Shown: positions 1 through 6,236, counted from the stretch's first letter. The stretch: 6,236 nucleotides of DNA from Pseudomonadota bacterium (GCA_027620395.1 JAQBZY010000089.1:1-6236); one strand, 5' to 3'. The notes: a model not told the origin generated them from the sequence alone. Program-made: numbers and translations.

Positions 1-45
1 CCCGAAAACGAAGTTGCGCCTTGAGCATCAGGTTGCTACTTTTGC

Positions 46-72
46 AACAGGTCTAATATGTATTCACCTGTT
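46..72. repeat. Inverted repeat AACAGGT / ACCTGTT
   Basis: AACAGGT (46-52) and ACCTGTT (66-72) form a perfect 7-bp inverted repeat around a 13-base AT-rich spacer. The arm centres are 20 bp apart, about two helical turns, which suits a dimeric DNA-binding protein. The left arm overlaps a second small stem, GTTGC (32-36) with GCAAC (44-48), so the two could not form together in RNA. The partner gene is unknown. Confidence 0.4.
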
Positions 73-86
73 CTGATCAAAATCAC
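73..86. promoter_or_regulatory. Weak FNR/CRP-family-like palindrome
   Basis: The bases CTGAT-CAAA-ATCAC contain the core TGAT-N4-ATCA seen in FNR/CRP-family sites (consensus TTGAT-N4-ATCAA). The two outermost positions do not match. It lies in AT-rich DNA, where such matches arise by chance more often, so this is only a candidate. Confidence 0.2.
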
Positions 87-224
87 TTCATCTATATGTA
101 TCAAAAATTCAAGTTCCAGGGAACAGATATCTTTTTTTTCGGGATTCACTTCCGATTCACTCAGTCAAAAACAGATATTTCCAGAACGTGCAAAACCTGC
201 TACAACCGTTGAATTCCGTGGCTT

Positions 225-458
225 TCACTGATTTTGTTGGATACCGGTTTTGGACCGATTCACCTCGCGGGAGATGTTGAGGCGCTCGATCACATCGGCG
301 ACGCAGCTGCCGGGCGGTAAGGCGACCGCGCGCTCGCGGCTGCCGGTTCCCGGATCGATGACCGAATTGAACAGCCGGACCAGCACGTAAATCAGCGGCG
401 GCTCTTCGGCCACTTGCGAATTGTGTCCGATCCCGACTGTCTGCGTTCCGTCGTCCAT
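225..458 (-). CDS. MoaD/ThiS-like small beta-grasp protein, C-terminus apparently truncated
   Basis: This is a 77-residue protein. The start is the ATG at 458, because GGAGG (464-468 on the complement) lies 5 bases upstream. An upstream start would add only 17 unconvincing residues. The N-terminus carries 'IGHNS' (residues 10-14). Residues 23-62 run YVLVRLFNSVIDPG, then AVALPPG and VADVIERLNI, which resembles the first half of a MoaD/ThiS sulfur-carrier fold: beta hairpin, then helix 1 after the 'LP.G..V.D.I..L' pattern. Family members usually continue about 40 residues further, through an 'NG…DGD.V…' segment to the C-terminus. Here only 15 residues follow (SREVNRSKTGIQQNQ), there is no Gly-Gly tail, and the stop lies at the change to AT-rich DNA. 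A working sulfur carrier is therefore unlikely. It may be a gene remnant or a shortened variant. The fold assignment is pattern-based and moderate. Confidence 0.6.
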   Translation of the reverse strand: MDDGTQTVGIGHNSQVAEEPPLIYVLVRLFNSVIDPGTGSRERAVALPPGSCVADVIERLNISREVNRSKTGIQQNQ

Positions 459-508
459 TTGGTCCTCCGTCAATGCGGCGACACTATGCCGCCGGTGGCC
501 CCTGGACA

Positions 509-522
509 TTGATATTGGTCAA
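509..522. promoter_or_regulatory. FNR/FixK-type binding box TTGAT-N4-GTCAA
   Basis: The bases TTGAT-ATTG-GTCAA match the alphaproteobacterial FNR/FixK/Dnr consensus TTGAY-N4-RTCAA at every fixed position. For the minus-strand MoaD-like gene, the box centre (515.5) lies about 40 bp upstream of a start site that a -10 element CATAGT (488-483) would set near 476. That is close to the -41.5 spacing known for class II activation by FNR-family regulators. It lies about 190 bp from the oxidoreductase start, so its effect there is less clear. The match is seen directly; binding and oxygen or nitrogen-oxide control are inferred. Confidence 0.45.
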
Positions 523-534
523 GACGCGGATGTC

Positions 535-564
535 TCGGAATCCGGACAAACGAGGCAATTCCGA
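535..564. repeat. Inverted repeat TCGGAAT / ATTCCGA
   Basis: TCGGAAT (535-541) and ATTCCGA (558-564) form a perfect 7-bp inverted repeat with a 16-base spacer, 12 bp beyond the FNR-like box. It could be an operator for a regulator of the oxidoreductase or a chance match. No regulator gene is adjacent in the window. Confidence 0.3.
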
Positions 565-706
565 CGCATTCAAGTCCGGCCCGTTTGACGGCGCGAGAAA
601 CCGATGTGACGATCTTGCCGCCCGGCGAAGGACACTTCTCGCTCCTGCCGGCAATGGAATGTCGGCAAATGCCACGGGAGCTTGCCGATTCGGAGGCTGA
701 CGCGGC

Positions 707-1675
707 ATGGCGAAAAAGTTGAAGTTCGGAATTCGCCTCAACGTTCAGGGCGAAATGGGCGCGACATCGTCGGGGTTCCGATATGCGCTCGACATGGCTC
801 GGATCGCCGAGGATCTGGGGTTCGATTCGGTCTGGATACCGGACCATGTCGAGAACGCGCACCTCGACCGCGCCAAGCCGATCCTCGAATATTGGACGGC
901 GGTGACGGCGATCGGCGCGTTGACCGAGCGGGTGCGCCTGGGCGGCCATTCGATCAACAACACGTTCCGCCATCCTGGTCTCACCGCCAAGATCGCCTGC
1001 ACCCTGGACGAGATCACCGGCGGACGCGTGATCTTGGCGCCGGGATCGGGTTGGTTCGCGGCCGAGAGCAAATCGTACGGCTTTCCGGAGTGGTCCGACG
1101 ATGGCTTGCAGCGTATTGCCCGACTCGACGAAAGCCTCGACATCATCCGCGGCTTGATCGCCGACGACAGCGCCGACGGATTCAGCTATGACGGGCGGTT
1201 CTATCAGTTGAAGAACGCCTTCTGCCATCCGAAGCCGCGGCAGTCGCCCTATCCACCGATCTGGATCGCCGGCGACTCGCCGCCGACGCAGGAATTGATG
1301 ATCAAGCACGGCGACGTCTGGTTCATGTATTCGAAGGCGCCGTCGATCGTGAAAGGTCTGGTCGACGGGATGCGGCGCAAGTTGACGGCGCGTCCGTTCG
1401 AGGTGGCGATTTCGGCGGTCGGGCTCGCCGACAAGAACGCCGCCGAGACGCTTGCCTGGGCCAAGATGTACGCCGAGGAGCGCAAGCACCGTTTTCCGGT
1501 GCCGCCGATGGTTGACGATGTCATGCGCTCCAATCTCACCGGCGACGCCGCCGCGGTCTCGGACCGCATCGACGAATGGATCGATGCTGGCGTCGATTAC
1601 ATCGTCATCCAGCCGATGCCGCCGATCGACGGCATGCGGTTTTTTGGCGAGAAAATCATCCACCTCTACGCCTGA
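707..1675 (+). CDS. LLM-class flavin/F420-dependent oxidoreductase
   Basis: This 322-residue protein has the length and organisation of the luciferase-like monooxygenase superfamily, a single TIM barrel that binds FMN or coenzyme F420. Seen in order: an N-terminal strand KFGIRLNVQG (6-15); 'A.IAEDLGFDSVWIPDH' (31-47), the standard beta2/PDH region; RVRLGGHSINNTFRHP (75-90); 'DEITGGRVILAPGSGWFAAE' (101-120), matching the family's 'LD.lS.GR…G.GW…E' signature; 'HPKPRQSPYPPIWIAGDSP' (174-192), the 'P.P.Q.P.PPI.I.G' segment; and a closing 'GDAAAVSDRIDEWIDAGVDYIVIQ' (279-302). GGAGG at 692-696 supports the ATG at 707. The substrate and the choice between FMN and F420 cannot be read from the sequence; alkanesulfonate-type or F420-type activities are both possible. 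It is divergent from the MoaD-like gene and followed by a 96-base gap without a clear terminator. Confidence 0.9.
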   Translation: MAKKLKFGIRLNVQGEMGATSSGFRYALDMARIAEDLGFDSVWIPDHVENAHLDRAKPILEYWTAVTAIGALTERVRLGGHSINNTFRHPGLTAKIACTLDEITGGRVILAPGSGWFAAESKSYGFPEWSDDGLQRIARLDESLDIIRGLIADDSADGFSYDGRFYQLKNAFCHPKPRQSPYPPIWIAGDSPPTQELMIKHGDVWFMYSKAPSIVKGLVDGMRRKLTARPFEVAISAVGLADKNAAETLAWAKMYAEERKHRFPVPPMVDDVMRSNLTGDAAAVSDRIDEWIDAGVDYIVIQPMPPIDGMRFFGEKIIHLYA

Positions 1676-1771
1676 GCGGTCCGCCGTCGCCCTTGCCAGC
1701 GGCACGAATGGTCCGCATCCTTCGAGGCGGCGCCAGTTGATATTTGCCGAGGACACCGACGGATAATCCGG

Positions 1772-2875
1772 ATGCTAACCGCACTTGCCAATTTATTGAT
1801 CGCCTACCGGGCCAGAAGAGACGGGGCTGCAAAGCGGGGCATCGTTCTAGTTTCTTCGGGCGGCCTCGGCGACACCATTCTGTTCTCGTTGATTCTGCCC
1901 CGGTTTCTCGAATTAATCGGTCCGGACGAGCCGGCGACGTTGATCGTCCGCAACGAAAGCGCCCAGCTTCGATTTTTGTTTCCGGAACGGGTGAACGTGA
2001 TCGGCATCGATTACCGGCGCTTCATCCGCGACCCGTTCTACAAGCTCAGGACGGCGGAGATTGTTCGGGGCTTGAATGCCCGGATCGCCGTCAGTACCGA
2101 TCATTTGCGCCTGCCGACTGTCGATGACGTATTGATCTTGGCCTCCGGCGCGGCCGAGCGTTACGCCCTGGAACCTCGCTCTTGGCCGAAGCACGATGCC
2201 CAGCTCCGGCGCCAGCGCGGTTGGTACAGCCGGCTGGTGGCGCCAACGATGGGCATGGCGCACCGGCTGATCCGATGGTGGGAACTGGCGAATGCGCTCG
2301 GCGGGCGAAGCTTGGCGCCGCCAGTCGTGCGGCTCGGCCGGGCGCAATTGCCGCCGCCGCTGGCCAAGACCCGACCTCGGATCGTGCTGCATCCCTTTTC
2401 CGCCATCGCCGAGCGGGAGACGGCGCCGGAGGTGTTCATCGCCATCGCCGAGGCCTATGCGTTGTCGCACGAGATCGTGCTTTCCGCCGGGCCCGGCGAT
2501 TTAGAGCGCGCCCCCCGGCACCGGACGCTCGCCGAATTGCCGTGGGTCAGCCTCGATCAGTCTGATTTTACCGGCAAGGCGGCCTTGGTCCGAAGCGCAG
2601 ATCTGGTCGTTTCCGTCGACACCTCGTTGATGCACCTCGCCGCCGGCTCAGGCGTGCCGACGCTGTGCCTGGCTTCCGCCGCCCACATCGTCGACAGCGT
2701 GCCCTACGATTCGCGGATTGCACCCCCGAACGCCCGCTTCGAAGTCCCCGAGATCGACTGCGCCGGCTGTCTCGGCCAATGCATTCACCCCCTGGAAAAC
2801 GGGCGCTATCTTTGCCTTTCGCAGATCACGCCGGCCAGGGCCCTGGCGGCGGCACGCGACATGCTGGAACGATAA
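1772..2875 (+). CDS. Glycosyltransferase family 9 (heptosyltransferase-like)
   Basis: This 367-residue protein has a GT-B layout typical of ADP-heptose:LPS heptosyltransferases and their relatives, which add sugars to lipopolysaccharide at the inner face of the cytoplasmic membrane. The N-terminal domain opens with 'VLVSSGGLGDTILFSLILPRF' (25-45), equivalent to the family 'R.G.lGD.l…P' loop, with Asp34 at the position of the catalytic aspartate. The C-terminal domain has 'RIVLHPFS' (203-210) and the strongly diagnostic 'ADLVVSVDTSLMHLAAGSGVPTLCL' region (277-300). The tail holds C330, C333, C337 and C348, a cysteine cluster often seen in GT9 proteins. The canonical Lys of the 'HPG…K.W' motif is not evident; ERE follows instead. 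Acceptor and donor are therefore uncertain. The start at 1772 is the only good one, though the Shine-Dalgarno is weak (GGAT at 1761-1764). thyA starts 24 bases after the stop, so co-transcription is likely. Confidence 0.85.
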   Translation: MLTALANLLIAYRARRDGAAKRGIVLVSSGGLGDTILFSLILPRFLELIGPDEPATLIVRNESAQLRFLFPERVNVIGIDYRRFIRDPFYKLRTAEIVRGLNARIAVSTDHLRLPTVDDVLILASGAAERYALEPRSWPKHDAQLRRQRGWYSRLVAPTMGMAHRLIRWWELANALGGRSLAPPVVRLGRAQLPPPLAKTRPRIVLHPFSAIAERETAPEVFIAIAEAYALSHEIVLSAGPGDLERAPRHRTLAELPWVSLDQSDFTGKAALVRSADLVVSVDTSLMHLAAGSGVPTLCLASAAHIVDSVPYDSRIAPPNARFEVPEIDCAGCLGQCIHPLENGRYLCLSQITPARALAAARDMLER

Positions 2876-2899
2876 GCGGGCGTCGGCTAAAGTTCAGCG

Positions 2900-3694
2900 A
2901 TGCGGCAGTATCTGGATCTTCTCCGCCATATCCGCGACAACGGCGTCTTTCGGGGCGACCGCACCGGCACCGGCACGCAAGGCGTGTTCGGCTATCAGAT
3001 GCGGTTCGATCTCGAGGACGGCTTTCCGCTTTTGACCACCAAGAAGCTGCATCTCAAATCGATTATCCACGAGCTTTTGTGGTTCCTGGCCGGCGACACC
3101 AACGTCAAGTATCTGAACGACAACGGCGTCGGCATCTGGAATGAATGGGCCGATGAAAACGGCGACTTGGGTCCGGTCTATGGCAGCCAGTGGCGGTCGT
3201 GGCCGGCGCCGGACGGCAGCGGCATCGATCAGATCGAGTGGGTGTTACGGGAAATCCGGGAAAGGCCCAATTCCCGGCGGATGGTGGTCAGCGCCTGGAA
3301 CCCGGCCGAGATCGACGCCATGGCGCTGCCGCCCTGCCATTGCCTGTTCCAATTTCAGGTCATGGCCGGCCGGCTCAACTGCCAGCTCTATCAACGCTCG
3401 GCCGATGTGTTCCTGGGCGTGCCGTTCAACATCGCGTCCTATGCGCTGTTGACCATGATGGTAGCGCAGGTGACGGACTTGAGGCCCGGCGTCTTCGTCC
3501 ATACGCTCGGCGACACGCATCTTTATTCCAATCACTTGGAGCAGGCCGATCTGCAAATCGCCCGCGAGCCGCTAGCGTTGCCGACGATGCGGATCAATCC
3601 GGCAATCAACGATCTGTTCAAGTTCCGGTTCGAGGATTTCAGCCTCGAGAACTATCAAGCGCACGCGCATATCCGTGCCCCGATCGCGGTCTAG
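2900..3694 (+). CDS. thyA: Thymidylate synthase
   Basis: This cytoplasmic enzyme methylates dUMP to dTMP with 5,10-methylene-tetrahydrofolate, releasing dihydrofolate. At 264 residues it is the same length as E. coli ThyA and aligns by eye without gaps. The expected residues are present: Arg21 in DRTGTGT (20-26, phosphate loop), Glu58, Trp80 and Trp83, Arg126/Arg127 in SRR, the catalytic nucleophile Cys146 in PPCHCLFQF, the QRS…D stretch (165-169), Asn177 in VPFNIAS, and His207/Tyr209 in GDTHLYSNH. The protein ends APIAV, close to the family's APVAI. No strong Shine-Dalgarno is visible before the ATG, and the 24-base spacing from the GT9 stop suggests operon transcription. folA follows 7 bases after the stop and recycles the dihydrofolate. 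The gene is intact. Confidence 0.98.
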   Translation: MRQYLDLLRHIRDNGVFRGDRTGTGTQGVFGYQMRFDLEDGFPLLTTKKLHLKSIIHELLWFLAGDTNVKYLNDNGVGIWNEWADENGDLGPVYGSQWRSWPAPDGSGIDQIEWVLREIRERPNSRRMVVSAWNPAEIDAMALPPCHCLFQFQVMAGRLNCQLYQRSADVFLGVPFNIASYALLTMMVAQVTDLRPGVFVHTLGDTHLYSNHLEQADLQIAREPLALPTMRINPAINDLFKFRFEDFSLENYQAHAHIRAPIAV

Positions 3695-3701
3695 CGGCGG
3701 C

Positions 3702-4193
3702 ATGGAGATCGTCCTCGTCGTCGCCATGGCGGAAAATCGGGTCATCGGGCGCCAGGGTGGGCTGCCCTGGCATATCTCCGGCGATCTCAAGCATTTCAAA
3801 CGGCTGACCATGGGCCATCCGGTGATCATGGGGCGGAAGACCTGGGCCTCGATCGGCAAGGCGCTGCCGGGGCGGCGCAACATCGTCGTTACTCGGAACG
3901 CGGATTTCCATGCCGAGGGCGCGGAAGCGGCGATGAGCATCGGAGACGGGCTCAGCCTTATCCCGGCGGCCGGCGGCGAAACGGCCATGGTGATCGGCGG
4001 CGGCGAGATTTACGCCCAGGCAATGGGGCGGGCAAGCCGGATCGAACTGACCGAAGTTCACATGACGATCGACGGCGACACGATGTTTCCGAACATCGAT
4101 CCGGCACTTTGGATGGAAACCGCGCGACAAAGAAATGAGCCCGAGACGCCGGGCGGTCCGGCCTACAGCTTCGTCACCCTGATCAGGCGCTGA
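3702..4193 (+). CDS. folA: Dihydrofolate reductase
   Basis: This enzyme uses NADPH to reduce dihydrofolate to tetrahydrofolate, completing the thymidylate cycle with the adjacent thyA. The 163-residue protein starting at ATG 3702 begins MEIVLVVAMAENRVIG, which lines up with the E. coli FolA N-terminus. Visible family features: the Met20-loop region 'GGLPWHIS' with Trp23, acidic catalytic Asp28, 'PVIMGRKTW' (40-48), 'LPGRRNIVVTR' (55-65), the cofactor-binding 'VIGGGEIY' (97-104) and 'DGDTMFP' (124-130). A GTG at 3675 in the same frame would overlap thyA by 20 bases and add nine residues not seen in the family, so I reject it. There is no strong Shine-Dalgarno; translation may be coupled to thyA. 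The stop is 2 bp from the stop of a converging minus-strand gene. Confidence 0.97.
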   Translation: MEIVLVVAMAENRVIGRQGGLPWHISGDLKHFKRLTMGHPVIMGRKTWASIGKALPGRRNIVVTRNADFHAEGAEAAMSIGDGLSLIPAAGGETAMVIGGGEIYAQAMGRASRIELTEVHMTIDGDTMFPNIDPALWMETARQRNEPETPGGPAYSFVTLIRR

Positions 4194-4195
4194 AT

Positions 4196-4774
4196 TCAGA
4201 AATGGAAGCAGTCGACCGCGACCCACCAGTCGCGCTCGAACGGCCTGAGCGAGCCCAAAAACACCGTGCCGTTGTCGAAGGCGGCTTTCGGCGGATCGGC
4301 GCCCGGAATCATGTCGACCTGGGTGGTGGCGACGCAGATCGCATTATTCTTGCTGACCGCGAAAACGTGCCGGCCGTGCGTCGACTTGCCGGCGAAGTGC
4401 TTGGTCTGTTCGGTCTCGCGCCAGCCGATTTCCTTGAGCGCATGGCGCAGGAACGCCTGCATGTCGACCAGGGTGCGGATCCGCTCGCTTTCGAAGTGAA
4501 CGCCGGTGCCGACGGCAACCAGACGGCAGAGCCGGCCTTTGATGTTCTCGCGGTTTTCCGGAAAATCGATCTCGATCTGGCGAAACCCGGGCGCGATCGG
4601 CACAAATTGCTCGAGCGCCGAGCGTACTTCGCGGCATTCGGCCGGCGGCAACGCCACCACCGTCGCCGCCCGAGCCGGCGCCGTCATTAAGCTGAGAATG
4701 ATCGCGGCCAGCACGGCAAGCCCGAACGGAACGCCCGGACGCGGATTCTCAAGGGCGGCGGGCGGCATTGACAT
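4196..4774 (-). CDS. Unrecognised secreted protein with four cysteines
   Basis: I do not recognise this family. From the ATG at 4774 the protein has 192 residues. The N-terminus has an Arg (12), a hydrophobic run 'FGLAVLAAIILSLM' (17-30) and TAPARA-A, a good signal peptidase I site after residue 36. The mature part of about 156 residues has Cys47, Cys83, Cys147 and Cys189, which could form two disulfides in the periplasm. It also has a 'LCRLVAVGTG' strand (82-91), an amphipathic segment (99-118) and a 'NNAICVAT' strand. There are no further membrane spans or catalytic motifs I can name. A GTG at 4813 in frame would add 13 residues, and ATG 4768 is also possible; none has a strong Shine-Dalgarno. 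It follows mrp with a 49-base gap (10 bases if GTG is used), so the two are probably co-transcribed. It converges on folA with 2 bp between the stops. Confidence 0.8.
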   Translation of the reverse strand: MSMPPAALENPRPGVPFGLAVLAAIILSLMTAPARAATVVALPPAECREVRSALEQFVPIAPGFRQIEIDFPENRENIKGRLCRLVAVGTGVHFESERIRTLVDMQAFLRHALKEIGWRETEQTKHFAGKSTHGRHVFAVSKNNAICVATTQVDMIPGADPPKAAFDNGTVFLGSLRPFERDWWVAVDCFHF

Positions 4775-4823
4775 CTGGCTCGCTTGCGGCTCCCTCTCGG
4801 CCGGACAGTCCACTGCCGGCTTT

Positions 4824-5954
<1,131 letters not shown>

Positions 5955-6137
5955 GCTTGAAATCTCCTGAAGATGTGCCGATATCTGCAGCGTTACCCGA
6001 AGGGGCCGGGCCGTTGTCACGGCGGTGGGTCTGTCCTATAAGCAGATGCGAAGTGCAGACATCTAAGTAGCGCTCAAGCAAAAAAATACAAGAACTCCCG
6101 GCAAAACAGGGACCGATCCACGAAAAACTCGGAGAAA

Positions 6138-6154
6138 CCCTGATAATCTCAGGG
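6138..6154 (+). promoter_or_regulatory. Hairpin upstream of hflK
   Basis: CCCTGA (6138-6143) and TCAGGG (6149-6154) form a perfect 6-bp stem with a 5-base loop TAATC, 28 bases before the hflK start. There is no following T-run, so it does not look like an intrinsic terminator. Its CCCT could also pair with the AGGG copies at 6161 or 6171, the latter being the likely Shine-Dalgarno. A role in translation control is inferred. Confidence 0.4.
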
Positions 6155-6176
6155 AACCCCAGGGAAAATAAGGGAA
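6151..6176 (+). repeat. Three AGGGAA motifs at exact 10-bp spacing
   Basis: AGGGAA begins at 6151, 6161 and 6171, separated by CCCC and AATA. The third copy lies 6 bases before the hflK ATG and serves well as a Shine-Dalgarno. A related CAGGGA sits at 6107-6112. The equal spacing places all three on one face of the helix, and all three are purine-rich SD-like sequences in RNA. Confidence 0.7.
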
Positions 6177-6182
6177 TTTATC

Positions 6183-6236
6183 ATGGCATGGAAGAATCAG
6201 GGCGGCCCGTGGGGCGGCGGGGGCGGCGGACAGGGT
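6183..6236 (+). CDS. hflK: HflK, N-terminal start only (runs off the window)
   Basis: Only 18 codons are present. They begin Met-Ala-Trp-Lys-Asn-Gln and continue as a Gly-rich run with Pro-Trp (GGPWGGGGGG). HflK proteins characteristically open with an 'M.W…GG.PWG…GGG' cytoplasmic segment before a single membrane span and an SPFH/band 7 domain. With HflC, HflK forms the membrane complex that surrounds and modulates the FtsH protease. The location beside thyA, folA and mrp fits alphaproteobacterial order, where hflC and a degP-type protease commonly follow. AGGGAA at 6171-6176 gives a good RBS. The rest of the gene is outside the window, so the call rests on the N-terminus and context. Confidence 0.8.
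   Translation, partial: MAWKNQGGPWGGGGGGQG

Larger units (their letters stand above)
1..224. other. AT-rich intergenic stretch, no gene seen
   Basis: This stretch is about 40% G+C (95 of 240 bases over 1-240), and 61-180 is only about 33%, against roughly 60% in the genes. I see no reading frame with a plausible start, RBS and protein-like composition. It contains several short repeats: an inverted repeat at 46-72, a small hairpin at 32-48, an interrupted palindrome GTTCC-AG-GGAAC at 113-124, and an FNR-like half-fit at 73-86. It may be a promoter region for a minus-strand gene left of the window, or the edge of a foreign insertion that removed the end of the neighbouring MoaD-like gene. Neither is proven. 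Confidence 0.6.
459..706. promoter_or_regulatory. Divergent promoter region
   Basis: These 248 bases lie between two divergently transcribed genes. They include an FNR/FixK-like box (509-522), a 7-bp inverted repeat (535-564), the RBS of the MoaD-like gene, and GGAGG at 692-696, 10 bases before the ATG of the oxidoreductase. On the minus strand, CATAGT (488-483) could be a -10 element for the MoaD-like gene. I see no clear sigma-70 pair for the plus-strand gene. Short frames on both strands here look like chance. Confidence 0.6.
5955..6182. promoter_or_regulatory. Divergent mrp / hflK promoter region
   Basis: These 228 bases separate mrp (minus) from hflK (plus). The half nearer hflK is clearly richer in A+T than the genes. 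On the minus strand, TATAGG (about 6036-6041) could be an mrp -10 element but has no good -35. On the plus strand, GATAAT (6142-6147) resembles a -10 but also lacks a clear -35, and it lies within a hairpin. Neither promoter can be fixed from sequence alone. Confidence 0.5.

Noticed and set aside
32..48. Integron attC-type site
   Set aside because: GTTGCTA does not fit the GTTRRRY core and no partner RYYYAAC site is found.
78..236. Inverted copies of CAAAATCA (78-85) and TGATTTTG (229-236) as possible element ends
   Set aside because: Only 8 bp, AT-rich, and not at the edges of any open frame or matching target-site duplication; probably chance.
473..741. Short frames on both strands in the divergent region (75 and 85 codons)
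   Set aside because: Neither has a convincing RBS or protein-like pattern, and they overlap each other and the promoter elements.
470..1756. Long open frame of 428 codons on the minus strand
   Set aside because: It lies antisense to the LLM oxidoreductase gene, is rich in Arg/Asp/Val/Pro as expected from GC-rich antisense codons, and shows no family motif. The plus-strand protein carries clear LLM signatures.
1913..2470. 185-codon minus-strand frame under the GT9 gene
   Set aside because: Antisense shadow of a well-supported glycosyltransferase, with no RBS and low-complexity Arg-rich composition.
3675..3701. GTG start for folA overlapping thyA
   Set aside because: It adds nine residues not found in DHFR N-termini; ATG 3702 gives the canonical MEIVLVVAMAENRVIG start.
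6138..6154. Intrinsic terminator before hflK
   Set aside because: The stem is short and A+T-poor loops are followed by AACCCC rather than a T-run, so termination is unlikely.

Overview
The window looks like chromosomal DNA of a Gram-negative alphaproteobacterium. The coding part is GC-rich (roughly 60%). The order thyA-folA-(…)-mrp-hflK is the core housekeeping layout known from that class. A GT9 (heptosyltransferase-type) gene points to lipopolysaccharide synthesis, and the small protein at the left has the 'IGHNS' N-terminal signature I associate with alphaproteobacterial proteins. No tRNA, rRNA, CRISPR array, prophage or complete insertion sequence is visible.

Layout. Positions 1-224 are AT-rich (about 40% G+C; 61-180 about 33%) and hold no gene I can support, only short inverted repeats. 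A small MoaD/ThiS-like gene (225-458, minus) stops where the AT-rich DNA begins and seems to lack its C-terminal half. A divergent promoter region (459-706) with a well-formed FNR/FixK-type palindrome separates it from a LLM-class flavin/F420-dependent oxidoreductase (707-1675, plus). A plus-strand cluster follows: GT9 glycosyltransferase (1772-2875), thymidylate synthase thyA (2900-3694) and dihydrofolate reductase folA (3702-4193). Converging on folA with a 2-bp gap is a minus-strand pair: mrp/apbC (4824-5954) followed by a gene for an unrecognised secreted four-cysteine protein (4196-4774). hflK begins at 6183 on the plus strand, divergent from mrp, and runs off the window.

How the genes work together. 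ThyA makes dTMP and turns methylene-tetrahydrofolate into dihydrofolate. FolA reduces that back to tetrahydrofolate, so the adjacent pair forms the thymidylate cycle. Mrp is an Fe-S cluster carrier/scaffold ATPase. HflK, with HflC, modulates the FtsH membrane protease. The GT9 gene and the LLM oxidoreductase are separate functions.

I did not find a clear new multi-gene system. The points most worth a second look are the truncated MoaD-like gene beside a strong FNR/FixK-like box, the three AGGGAA motifs at exact 10-bp spacing with a hairpin in front of hflK, the Mrp protein whose usual CxxC has become CxxN, and the unassigned secreted protein behind mrp.
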